From an uncultured Clostridia bacterium (GTDB taxonomy: Bacteria > Bacillota > Clostridia > Oscillospirales > Acutalibacteraceae), in NCBI GenBank assembly GCA_937897215.1, contig CALCBQ010000203.1, positions 1 to 8,417 on the forward strand: a stretch of 8,417 nt of DNA, given 5' to 3'. Both the position numbers and the translations under genes were made by a program. Below the pieces are notes generated by a model. That model did not search any database. It was not told the DNA's origin and was given only the letters and a program-made list of their open reading frames with translations. This document shows positions 1 to 5,902 of the stretch, piece by piece. How positions within the stretch are numbered: position 1 is the stretch's first letter; each line of letters begins with the position of its first letter.

Positions 1-45
1 GAAGGTGGCAAAACGAAGTTTTGACGGAAGGGGGGGCAAAGAGCC
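1..45. repeat. Partial copy of a hairpin-rich interspersed repeat, cut by the window edge
   Basis: This stretch matches one arm of the composite palindromic element at 7690-7827, read on the opposite strand there. The shared frame is GGTGG, then a short hairpin, then GACGGA and a G-rich run. The inner hairpin here is CAAAAC-GAA-GTTTTG (9-14 with 18-23). In the other copy it is TTTTGC-GAA-GCAAAA. The stem sequence differs but pairing and the GAA loop are kept. Only one arm is visible, so the element's boundaries and full length are unknown. Membership in the family is inferred from this one comparison. Confidence 0.6.
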
Positions 46-73
46 CGACAAACTCAAATTTGTAAAAGACAAT

Positions 74-94
74 GGCGGAAGCAATGCTCCCGCC
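74..94 (-). terminator. Probable rho-independent terminator of prfB
   Basis: Read on the minus strand this forms GGCGG-G-AGC, loop ATT, GCT-T-CCGCC: a nine-pair stem with one G-U pair and a 3-nt loop. It begins 9 bases after the prfB stop codon. The following tract (ATTGTCTTTTA) is only moderately T-rich. On the plus strand the G-U pair becomes an A-C mismatch, so the minus-strand reading is favoured. Confidence 0.7.
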
Positions 95-103
95 TTAAAA
101 GTT

Positions 104-1225
104 TTAATTATTTTCTAAATTCTTCTGTGATTGCATTTTAAGATATGCATTTATAAATCCGTCAAGGTCGCCATCCATAACAGCGTTTATATTACCGTTT
201 TCAAAAGATGTTCTATGGTCTTTTGCAAGTGTGTATGGCATAAACACATAAGAACGAATCTGGCTACCCCACGCAATTTCTTTATGGTCGCCTTTAATAT
301 CTTCAATCTTTGCAAGGTGCTCACGCTCTTTAATCTCAATAAGTTTTGATTTGAGCATTGTCATAGCAACTTCACGGTTCTGATGCTGGCTACGTTCAAC
401 CTGACAAGAAACAACAATACCTGTTGGCTTATGAGTAAGACGGACTGCTGATGAAGTTTTATTAACTTTCTGTCCACCCGCACCACTTGCACGGTAAACT
501 GCCATTTCAATATCGTCAGGGTTAATGTCAACATTTGTATCTTCATCGATTTCAGGCATTACTTCCAAAGATGCGAAAGATGTGTGTCTTCTACCTGATG
601 AGTCAAATGGAGAAACGCGGACAAGTCGATGAATGCCTGCTTCACTCTTCATAAATCCGTAAGCATTTTCTCCCTCAATAAGAATACAAGCAGATTTAAG
701 ACCTGCTTCGTCGCCGTCAAGATAGTCAAGAGTTGAAACCTTGTAGCCATGACGCTCGCCCCAACGGTTATACATTCTGAAAAGCATCTGTGCCCAATCC
801 TGCGCCTCTGTGCCGCCTGCACCTGCATGGAATGTAAGAATTGCATTTTTGGAATCATATTCGCCGGTAAGAAGTGTTGCAAGAGTCTGTGAATCAAGGT
901 CTCTTTCAAACTTATCTACACCCTGTGTGCATTCATCAACAAGGCTTTCGTCCTCCTCTTCATCGGCAAGTTCTATCATAACAAGAGCGTCTTCATAATC
1001 TGCCTTTAATCTTTCATAAGCAGAAACTTTGTTTTTAAGTACGCTTGTTCTTTGTAAAACTTTTTGTGAATTCTGAATGTCGTCCCAGAAGCCCTCTTCT
1101 GCCTGTTGTTCTTCAAGAAGAGCAATTTCACTTTTCATTTTTTCAAGACCTAATGCCTCTGCCAAGTTAGAAAGTTCTTCTTCGTGTGCAATAAGTCGGA
1201 GTTTTAATTCTTCAAACTGAAGCAT
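104..1225 (-). CDS. prfB: Peptide chain release factor 2 (RF2)
   Basis: RF2 acts in the cytoplasm and recognises UGA and UAA stop codons in the ribosomal A site, triggering release of the finished peptide. The 373-residue protein has the normal family length. An N-terminal helical, acidic domain (about 1-110) precedes the codon-recognition region with the RF2-specific SPF tripeptide at 205-207 (VSPFDSSGRRHTSF). The catalytic GGQ loop is at 250-252 (SGAGGQKVNKT). The ATG has a good Shine-Dalgarno sequence, GAGGT, six bases upstream. Many bacterial prfB genes contain an in-frame UGA near codon 26 that needs a +1 frameshift. Here the frame is continuous: GGT CTT GAA (codons 26-28) stands where CTT TGA would be expected. 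The gene stands alone, with a terminator hairpin just downstream. The identification is secure. Confidence 0.97.
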   Translation of the reverse strand: MLQFEELKLRLIAHEEELSNLAEALGLEKMKSEIALLEEQQAEEGFWDDIQNSQKVLQRTSVLKNKVSAYERLKADYEDALVMIELADEEEDESLVDECTQGVDKFERDLDSQTLATLLTGEYDSKNAILTFHAGAGGTEAQDWAQMLFRMYNRWGERHGYKVSTLDYLDGDEAGLKSACILIEGENAYGFMKSEAGIHRLVRVSPFDSSGRRHTSFASLEVMPEIDEDTNVDINPDDIEMAVYRASGAGGQKVNKTSSAVRLTHKPTGIVVSCQVERSQHQNREVAMTMLKSKLIEIKEREHLAKIEDIKGDHKEIAWGSQIRSYVFMPYTLAKDHRTSFENGNINAVMDGDLDGFINAYLKMQSQKNLENN

Positions 1226-1365
1226 AAATGTACCTCGCTTAATAGTTTCTTTTCACTTGTCCGCAAAAATTACATAGAATGTATTAAGGTAACCGTCATA
1301 ATTTAGTATGCGGTAAGCGTTGCTTTTTAAAATAGCCGTATGCTTTGAGCGGACTGATATATTTT
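1226..1365. other. Intergenic region: prfB leader/promoter area with strong secondary structure
   Basis: These 140 bases must hold the prfB promoter, since prfB and the gene to its right are both on the minus strand and widely spaced. I see only a weak candidate: on the minus strand ATGACG, 17 bases, TATGTA, which is a poor match in both boxes. No ordinary minus-strand terminator for the operon ending at 1366 is apparent. Most of the stretch is taken up by nested inverted repeats, listed separately as a candidate structured RNA. Confidence 0.5.
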
Positions 1366-1367
1366 TT
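1259..1367 (+). ncRNA. Candidate structured RNA (branched fold with U-tract), unassigned
   Basis: On the plus strand an outer stem GTCCGC/GCGGAC (1259-1264 with 1349-1354) encloses two hairpins. The first is TACAT-AGA-ATGTA (1271-1283). The second is a ten-pair stem (1305-1314 with 1335-1344) including three G-U pairs, topped by AAGC-GTT-GCTT (1315-1325). A run of six T follows at 1362-1367, as in an intrinsic terminator. On the minus strand the G-U pairs become mismatches, which favours the plus reading. However, both flanking genes are on the minus strand and I see no convincing plus-strand promoter. It could instead be the prfB leader, the end of the operon transcript, or another palindromic repeat. 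I do not recognise it as a known RNA family. Confidence 0.3.
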
Positions 1368-2181
1368 ACGCTGCTGCAGTTGATGATTCAACATTTGTTG
1401 AACTTTCTTCTGCAGTAGTTGTTGATTCCTTAGCAACTACATCTGCCTGGTCAATAAGCTCTTTGCTTTCTGTTGTGGTTTCTGTAGTTTTTTCTGTTGT
1501 TGCAACTTCAGGAGTTGTAGTACTCTGAATTGCAGAGATATAAAGATTTTCGTCTTTCTCACGAAGTGTAACTTTTACATATTTATCAGGAGTTGGCGCA
1601 ATCATATCCCCGTTTTCTCCCTGTTCCCACGCGTCGCCCGCAAGACAAGCAATTGTAAGCACTACTGTGTCTGAAGATGTTGATTTGTCAACAACCTTTG
1701 GTGTGTAAATCGGTGTAACACCTGTAAGCGGAACAGTGTATGTTTCTGTTTTTGCATCATAAGGGAACTCAAGTGCATAACCGTCAATTGTAGCATGCAC
1801 AGGTGTGATTTCTGTACCGAAAAGTTCAACAAATTTTTCTTCAACTGCGGATTTTGGAATTGAAAGTCCGTTTTCTGTGCTTTCAAAAGTATCAGGGTCA
1901 ATATCGCTTTTAAGAAGCGACCAGATTGACATTTCAATAAGCTGACTCATATCTGCTTTTGTAATATCGTCAAAATTATCAGGGTCAATAAGAAAAACAG
2001 GCGCAAGAATCTTTTCGTATTCCTCATAATGTTTTGATTTATCGATTGCGGTGTCTATACCATTAACTGCAGAAATCACTACAGTTACAAGTCCGATTGC
2101 CGCAAGCAAAACGATAATACAACCAATTGGGAATGCAAGTTTGTGAGTGCCTTTATGCTTTTTGTTTGTTGTTTCTGCCAT
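1366..2181 (-). CDS. Membrane-anchored protein of unknown function, third gene of the proBA operon
   Basis: I do not recognise a characterised family. The 271-residue product has a short basic N-terminus (KKHKGTHK), one hydrophobic segment at about 16-39, and then an extracytoplasmic domain (about 45-218). That domain includes APVFLIDPDNFDDI, DMSQLIEMSIWSLL and a YTVPLTGVTPIYTPKV strand region. The tail (about 220-271) is rich in Thr, Ser and Glu and looks disordered. The ATG at 2181 is chosen because AAGGTG lies six bases upstream; an in-frame GTG at 2190 would have no such site. The ribosome binding site overlaps the last codons of proA and the start lies five bases after its stop, so the gene is probably translated with proA. 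An N-in, C-out topology is inferred. A role in proline metabolism is not shown. Confidence 0.8.
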   Translation of the reverse strand: MAETTNKKHKGTHKLAFPIGCIIVLLAAIGLVTVVISAVNGIDTAIDKSKHYEEYEKILAPVFLIDPDNFDDITKADMSQLIEMSIWSLLKSDIDPDTFESTENGLSIPKSAVEEKFVELFGTEITPVHATIDGYALEFPYDAKTETYTVPLTGVTPIYTPKVVDKSTSSDTVVLTIACLAGDAWEQGENGDMIAPTPDKYVKVTLREKDENLYISAIQSTTTPEVATTEKTTETTTESKELIDQADVVAKESTTTAEESSTNVESSTAAA

Positions 2182-2186
2182 AAAAA

Positions 2187-3425
2187 TCACCTTACCTGAC
2201 CGTTACCGTAAATTTTGTATTTAAATGAGTTGAGTTGTTCTAGTCCTAAAGGACCGCGCGCGTGAAGTTTTTGTGTTGAAATGCCGATTTCTGCACCAAA
2301 TCCAAACTCGCCACCATCAGTAAAACGAGTGCTTGCATTATGATATACTGCAGAAGAATCAACCATATTCATAAACTTCTCTGCATTTTCTGTATTTTCA
2401 GTAATAATACTCTCGCTATGACCAGTTGAATATTTTCTAATATGCTCTGTTGCCTCTTCTAACGAAGAAACAATCTTTACTGACATTTTGTAATCAAGAT
2501 ATTCAGTTGCCCAGTCTTCTTCTGTTGCTTTTTCTATATCAGGACAAATAGTGCAAGCGATTTCGTCGCCATAAAGAATAACATTTTTCTCGTCGAGTTT
2601 TGCTTTAATTGCAATAAGTGCAAACTCGGCAATATTTTTATGTATAAGAAGACTTTCTGCAGTATTGCAAACAGAAATTCTTTGAGTTTTTGCATTGTAA
2701 ACAATCTCTGCCGCCATGTCAATATCTGCAAACTCGTCAACATAAATATGACAGTTACCGGCGCCTGTTTCAATTACAGGCACAGTTGAATTCTGCACTA
2801 CCGCATTAATAAGTTTTGCACTACCGCGAGGAATAAGCACATCAACAAACCCATTCATACGCATAAGTGCAGTTGAACTTTCTCTTGAAGTGTCGCGCAC
2901 AAGCTCAATAATGTCAGGATTAAATCCCACACCTTCAACTGCCTTTCGCATAATATCCATAATAGCAGAATTTGAGTTGAATGCCTCTTTACCGCCACGA
3001 AGAATAGCCGAATTACCTGATTTGATTGCAAGAGCCGCCGCATCGCTTGTTACATTTGGTCTTGCCTCGTAAATAATACCGATAACACCTAAAGGCGAAC
3101 TAACTCTTTGAATTTTAAGTCCGTTTGGGCGCTCTGTTTCCCAAAGGATTTTACCCACAGGGTCAGGAAGTGAAACCACACCCTCAACGCCCTGTGCCAT
3201 ACCCTCAACTCTGTCTTTGTTGAGCATTAAACGGTCAAGAAGTGCCTCTGACATACCATTATTTCTGCCGTTTTCTAAATCAAGAGCATTTGCAGTTAAA
3301 ATTTTGTCGCAATTTTCACGAAGAGCATCTGCGATAGCCTTTAATATTTTATTTTTATCGTCAGTAGATGCTGTTGCAATTTCTACCGACGCATTTTTTA
3401 CTCTTTTGCCGATTTCTGTAAGCAT
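2187..3425 (-). CDS. proA: Gamma-glutamyl phosphate reductase (glutamate-5-semialdehyde dehydrogenase)
   Basis: ProA reduces gamma-glutamyl phosphate with NADPH to glutamate-5-semialdehyde, the second step of proline synthesis. The 412-residue protein has the usual length. Typical motifs are present: PLGVIGIIYEARPNVTSDAA (111-130), GNSAILRGGKEA (137-148), IPRGSAKLI (198-206), and the active-site segment KTQRISVCNTAESLL with the catalytic Cys at 253. The C-terminal HARGPLGLEQLNSFKY (388-403) is also diagnostic. The ATG at 3425 is preceded by AGGGG at eight bases, which lies inside the last codons of proB. The proB stop is only two bases before the proA start, so translational coupling is likely. 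All key residues that I can check are intact. Confidence 0.98.
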   Translation of the reverse strand: MLTEIGKRVKNASVEIATASTDDKNKILKAIADALRENCDKILTANALDLENGRNNGMSEALLDRLMLNKDRVEGMAQGVEGVVSLPDPVGKILWETERPNGLKIQRVSSPLGVIGIIYEARPNVTSDAAALAIKSGNSAILRGGKEAFNSNSAIMDIMRKAVEGVGFNPDIIELVRDTSRESSTALMRMNGFVDVLIPRGSAKLINAVVQNSTVPVIETGAGNCHIYVDEFADIDMAAEIVYNAKTQRISVCNTAESLLIHKNIAEFALIAIKAKLDEKNVILYGDEIACTICPDIEKATEEDWATEYLDYKMSVKIVSSLEEATEHIRKYSTGHSESIITENTENAEKFMNMVDSSAVYHNASTRFTDGGEFGFGAEIGISTQKLHARGPLGLEQLNSFKYKIYGNGQVR

Positions 3426-3427
3426 AA

Positions 3428-4213
3428 TTATTTCCCCTTAAAGAAAGTACCTACCTGCTTGCCATCAAGCGCTTTATAAATTTCTGTTGGATTTTCGCCA
3501 TTCATAACGATTGTGTCAATTCCTGCGCCCATTGTGATTTCTGCAGCGTGAAGTTTTGTAACCATTCCGCCTGTGCCAAGAGTTGAGCCACGACCACCTG
3601 CGATTGCATACAAATCTTCGTTGATTTCTGTAACAACCGGAATAAGCTTTGCATCTTCATTCTCGTTAGGATTAGCGTCATAAAGTCCATCAATATCTGT
3701 AAGAATAATAAGTGCATCTGCATTTACAAGCTTTGCAACGATTGCAGAAAGTGAGTCATTATCGCCATAAACGATTTCTTCAACTGCTACGCTATCATTT
3801 TCGTTAATAACAGGAATTGCACCAAACTCAAACAATTTATTGAATGTATTTACAAGATTAGTTCTTCTCTCGTCATTTTCAACGTCGCTTTTTGTGATAA
3901 GCAACTGGCCAACCGTATGACCGTATTCTCCGAAAAGTTTGTCATACATAAACATTAATTCGCATTGACCTATTGTTGCTGCTGCCTGCTTGCCTGCTGT
4001 ATCGGCAGGTTTCTCTTTAAGACCTAATTTGCCAACGCCAACACCAATAGCACCACTTGTAACAAGTGCTACTTCAATACCCGAATTTACAATATCAGAA
4101 AGCACACTCACTAACTTGTGCATTCTTCTGATATTTGTTTTACCTGTTGAGTATGTAAGAGTTGAAGTACCAACCTTTACAACTATTCTTTTTACATCTT
4201 TTAATACTGCCAT
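3428..4213 (-). CDS. proB: Glutamate 5-kinase, short form without PUA domain
   Basis: ProB phosphorylates L-glutamate with ATP to gamma-glutamyl phosphate, the first and normally feedback-regulated step of proline synthesis. The 261-residue protein is an amino acid kinase domain: VVKVGTSTL (11-19), VTSGAIGVGVGKLGL (51-65), PVINENDSVA (134-143), GDNDSLSAIVAKLVNADALI (150-169), LTDIDGLYDANP (171-182) and GTGGMVTKLHAAE (213-225). It ends right after the kinase fold, whereas enzymes such as that of E. coli (367 residues) carry a C-terminal PUA domain. Short forms are known in other bacteria. The start is the ATG at 4213, with AGAAGG six bases upstream; an in-frame GTG at 4228 lies upstream of that site and is unlikely to be used. 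Confidence 0.97.
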   Translation of the reverse strand: MAVLKDVKRIVVKVGTSTLTYSTGKTNIRRMHKLVSVLSDIVNSGIEVALVTSGAIGVGVGKLGLKEKPADTAGKQAAATIGQCELMFMYDKLFGEYGHTVGQLLITKSDVENDERRTNLVNTFNKLFEFGAIPVINENDSVAVEEIVYGDNDSLSAIVAKLVNADALIILTDIDGLYDANPNENEDAKLIPVVTEINEDLYAIAGGRGSTLGTGGMVTKLHAAEITMGAGIDTIVMNGENPTEIYKALDGKQVGTFFKGK

Positions 4214-4250
4214 AAATACCCTTCTCACTGTAGAAAAGTTTAATCAGTAT

Positions 4251-4279
4251 ATTTTAACATATATTTTTATATTTAACAA
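4251..4279 (-). promoter_or_regulatory. Promoter of the proB-proA-membrane protein operon
   Basis: On the minus strand TTGTTA (4279-4274), a 17-base spacer and TAAAAT (4256-4251) form a good sigma-A-type promoter. The expected transcript start near 4244 gives a leader of about 30 bases before the proB ATG at 4213. That is too short for a T-box or similar large leader control element. Confidence 0.7.
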
Positions 4280-4330
4280 CAGTTTTATATCTCTCAAAAA
4301 AAATAATTTTATATTTTGAGCAATAATTAA

Positions 4331-4353
4331 GCCGACGGAGACTTTCCATCGGC
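4331..4353 (-). terminator. Terminator after the small membrane protein gene
   Basis: On the minus strand GCCGATGGA and TCCGTCGGC pair over nine positions (one G-U) around a five-base loop, followed by TTAATTATT. It lies about 45 bases after the stop codon at 4398 and before the proB promoter, so it insulates the operon from the gene upstream. The plus-strand reading has TTTT after the stem but a mismatch in it. Confidence 0.65.
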
Positions 4354-4397
4354 TTTTGAACTATATATTAAATTTTGTTTGCGAATTCTCTACATTA

Positions 4398-4640
4398 TCA
4401 AGAACCAGCATACACCGGAACCGCAACATACACCCTTATTCCATTATCGAAAATAAAAGTGTTTCCAAATAGGTCTGTATGATAAATAAAAGGTTCGCCA
4501 TCAACAAGATAAATTTCTCCGTCAGCAGTTTTTACATATTCTGCTGGGCTGTAATAAAAGAAAACTGCAAGCAGAATACTCATTATTAAAGCAACTAACA
4601 CGAAAATATTTATTACTTTCTTCTTGTTCATCGATTTCAT
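4398..4640 (-). CDS. Small single-pass membrane protein, unknown function
   Basis: This 80-residue protein starts MKSMNKKKVINIF, has one hydrophobic segment at about 9-30 (NIFVLVALIMSILLAVFFYY), and then about 50 residues (SPAEYVKTADGEIYLVDGEPFIYHTD and onward) that probably lie outside the membrane. The N-terminus could be an uncleaved signal anchor. The start at 4640 is chosen because GGGAGG lies eight bases upstream. A longer reading back to 4703 would run into the -10 box of the promoter at 4702-4730, so it is rejected. I recognise no family. The gene is divergent from the cysteine-rich protein gene and has its own promoter and terminator, which supports it being real. Confidence 0.75.
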   Translation of the reverse strand: MKSMNKKKVINIFVLVALIMSILLAVFFYYSPAEYVKTADGEIYLVDGEPFIYHTDLFGNTFIFDNGIRVYVAVPVYAGS

Positions 4641-4701
4641 TCTAACAACCTCCCTAATTAACATAAAAACATACACTAAAATTCTTTTTAACTTCAACTT
4701 C

Positions 4702-4730
4702 AATATATCATTTTAAGAAAAATTTGTCAA
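4702..4730 (-). promoter_or_regulatory. Near-consensus promoter of the small membrane protein gene
   Basis: On the minus strand a perfect TTGACA (4730-4725), a 17-base spacer and TATATT (4707-4702) form a strong sigma-A-type promoter. The predicted start near 4695 gives a leader of about 55 bases ending in a GGGAGG ribosome binding site before the ATG at 4640. Confidence 0.8.
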
Positions 4731-4754
4731 GAAACACTTTTTCGCTAAACCAAC

Positions 4755-4785
4755 TGTAACAAATATTTTTCATTTTCATACAATG
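4755..4785 (+). promoter_or_regulatory. Weak candidate promoter of the cysteine-rich protein gene
   Basis: TACAAT at about 4780-4785 is a fair -10 box, but the best upstream partner (CTGTAA/TGTAAC near 4755) is a poor -35 at 18-19 bases. A second possibility, TTCATA, 17 bases, GATAAT (4797-4802), would leave almost no leader before AGGAGG at 4811. The half-sites CAACTG (4751) and CAGTTG (4793) are inverted around the first candidate, but too short to call an operator. The promoter is therefore uncertain and might use another sigma factor. Confidence 0.3.
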
Positions 4786-4823
4786 GTACTGTCAGTTGAT
4801 AATATTTTTTAGGAGGAATACTG

Positions 4824-5651
4824 ATGTCAGAAAATAAGAATTGTTTGCCTTCAAAAATTAAAGAGGCAGTTTGCATTGATGTAGGCAGAGTTTATGACTC
4901 TTGTGCAGACAAAGATTGTCTTGAAGATTTAAGAGTATATTTTACAGATTCTGCTCAATGCATTATTGACCGTGCAACAAATGTCCGTTGTCGCGGTGCA
5001 GAAGTACTTAACGCGTTTATTGAAGTTGAAAGAGTGCCGTTTAACCGTGGATTTTACTCGGTTGATATTACCTATTATTTCAAAGTGTGTCTTGATGTTT
5101 TCTGCGGACACACTAACGCACCTACAATGGTTGACGGTCTTGCAACATTCTCTAAGAAATGTATTCTTTACGGCTCCGAAGGGAATGTAAAAGTATTTTC
5201 ATCTGAATTTGCTTGTGGCGATATCGACGAGCAATTTGATATGGTAAGCACAAATCCAAGAGCAAAAGTGCAGACAGTTGACCCTATTTGTCTTGATGCT
5301 AAACTTCGCAAAGTCCACGAATGTTGCCATATTGACCTCTCTTGCAAACCATCACGAATTCCAAAATGTGTTTGCCGTTGCTTTGACGGTTGCTTTGACC
5401 CATGCGAAAACGAAGCAGAAAAAGCGGTTACGGTTACTCTTGGCATTTTCACAATTGTGCAACTTGAAAGAGACGTGCAGATGCTTGTGCCTGCATACGA
5501 TTTCTGCATACCAAGTAAAGAGTGCAACTGCGACACAGATAACCCTTGTGATGCGTTCCGTAAAATTCAGTTCCCAATTGATGAATTCTTCCCACCAAAA
5601 GAAGGTTGCTTGAAAGACAGTTACAGACCAACCTGTGCTTGTGGGGATTGA
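4824..5651 (+). CDS. Cysteine-rich cytoplasmic or spore-associated protein, unknown function
   Basis: The 275-residue product has 26 cysteines (about 9.5%) and no signal peptide or membrane segment. The N-terminal half carries RVYDSCADKDCLEDLRVYF (22-40) and a region of beta-like segments (VERVPFNRGFYSVDITYYF, 68-86). A cluster of eight Cys lies at 167-194, including CCHIDLSC and CVCRCFDGCFDPC. A further segment (TLGIFTIVQLERDVQMLVPA, 205-224) is followed by CNC, CDAF and a CACGD end. The pattern recalls conserved hypothetical proteins of Clostridia, but I cannot attach a function. Metal binding, disulfide cross-linking or a place in the spore coat are possibilities, not conclusions. The ATG has an ideal AGGAGG at seven bases. 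Codon use looks like that of the neighbours. It is transcribed alone, divergent from the small membrane protein. Confidence 0.88.
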   Translation: MSENKNCLPSKIKEAVCIDVGRVYDSCADKDCLEDLRVYFTDSAQCIIDRATNVRCRGAEVLNAFIEVERVPFNRGFYSVDITYYFKVCLDVFCGHTNAPTMVDGLATFSKKCILYGSEGNVKVFSSEFACGDIDEQFDMVSTNPRAKVQTVDPICLDAKLRKVHECCHIDLSCKPSRIPKCVCRCFDGCFDPCENEAEKAVTVTLGIFTIVQLERDVQMLVPAYDFCIPSKECNCDTDNPCDAFRKIQFPIDEFFPPKEGCLKDSYRPTCACGD

Positions 5652-5694
5652 AAACAATAAACACCTTGATAGATTGGGGTTTGTAGAACAAAAA

Positions 5695-5774
5695 CGCGTA
5701 GGAACAGAACCCCTGTTCTGTCCGCAATAACAAAGCAACCTCAACGGACAGACGGGGACGTCTGTCCCTACGCG
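5695..5774. repeat. Nested inverted-repeat element with two 30-bp arms
   Basis: Two 30-base arms (5695-5724 and 5745-5774), beginning and ending CGCG, are imperfect inverted copies separated by 20 bases. Each arm is also a hairpin. The left pairs ACAGAAC with GTTCTGT (5704-5721, loop CCCT). The right pairs GGACAGAC with GTCTGTCC (5746-5767, loop GGGGAC). Arms of the type GTAGGGACAGACG are familiar to me from intergenic repeats of Clostridia and related genomes. There is no open reading frame and no clear flanking duplication. It may be a miniature mobile element or an RNA-level hairpin element. Confidence 0.75.
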
Positions 5775-5805
5775 AATACCCCGACATCCTCAAATTTATT
5801 AACCG

Positions 5806-5825
5806 CCTCCCGCACTGTTGGGAGG
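5806..5825 (+). terminator. Terminator between the cysteine-rich protein gene and the amidase gene
   Basis: CCTCCC (5806-5811) and GGGAGG (5820-5825) pair around an eight-base loop, followed by TATTTTATTTT. This is a good plus-strand intrinsic terminator. It lies about 155 bases after the cysteine-rich protein gene, beyond the inverted-repeat element, and just before the amidase promoter. Confidence 0.75.
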
Positions 5826-5844
5826 TATTTTATTTTCCAAGTAA

Positions 5845-5873
5845 TTGCATTTTGTCGAAAGTAGTATTATAAT
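5845..5873 (+). promoter_or_regulatory. Promoter of the amidase gene
   Basis: TTGCAT (5845-5850), a 17-base spacer and a perfect TATAAT (5868-5873) make a good sigma-A-type promoter. The start near 5880 would give a leader of about 23 bases. GGGTG, five bases before the ATG, is a modest ribosome binding site. Confidence 0.7.
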
Positions 5874-5902
5874 GATTATATAATGCGAAAGCGGGTGTAT
5901 TT

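Noticed and set aside
1226..1365. T-box or other known amino acid riboswitch upstream of prfB or in the proBA leader
   Set aside because: No T-box sequence (TGGNACC-type) is visible here, and the proB leader of about 30 bases is too short for one.
2182..2190. Upstream GTG start (2190) for the third operon gene, giving an overlap with proA
   Set aside because: The AAGGTG ribosome binding site lies between this GTG and the ATG at 2181 and is well spaced only for the ATG.
4214..4228. Upstream GTG start (4228) for proB
   Set aside because: The added five residues are encoded by the ribosome binding site itself; the ATG at 4213 has AGAAGG six bases upstream and gives the usual ProB N-terminus.
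4641..4703. Longer start (4703) for the small membrane protein
   Set aside because: It would overlap the -10 box and begin upstream of the predicted transcript start; ATG 4640 has a proper ribosome binding site.
4751..4798. CAACTG/CAGTTG inverted half-sites as an operator between the divergent genes
   Set aside because: Six-base matches 36 bases apart are expected by chance and no regulator gene is nearby.
5168..5793. Minus-strand open frames of 114-130 codons opposite the cysteine-rich protein gene and the adjacent repeat
   Set aside because: They lie opposite a well-supported gene with an ideal ribosome binding site, are Cys/Arg/Ser-rich in the way antisense frames are, and show no ribosome binding site or recognisable domain.
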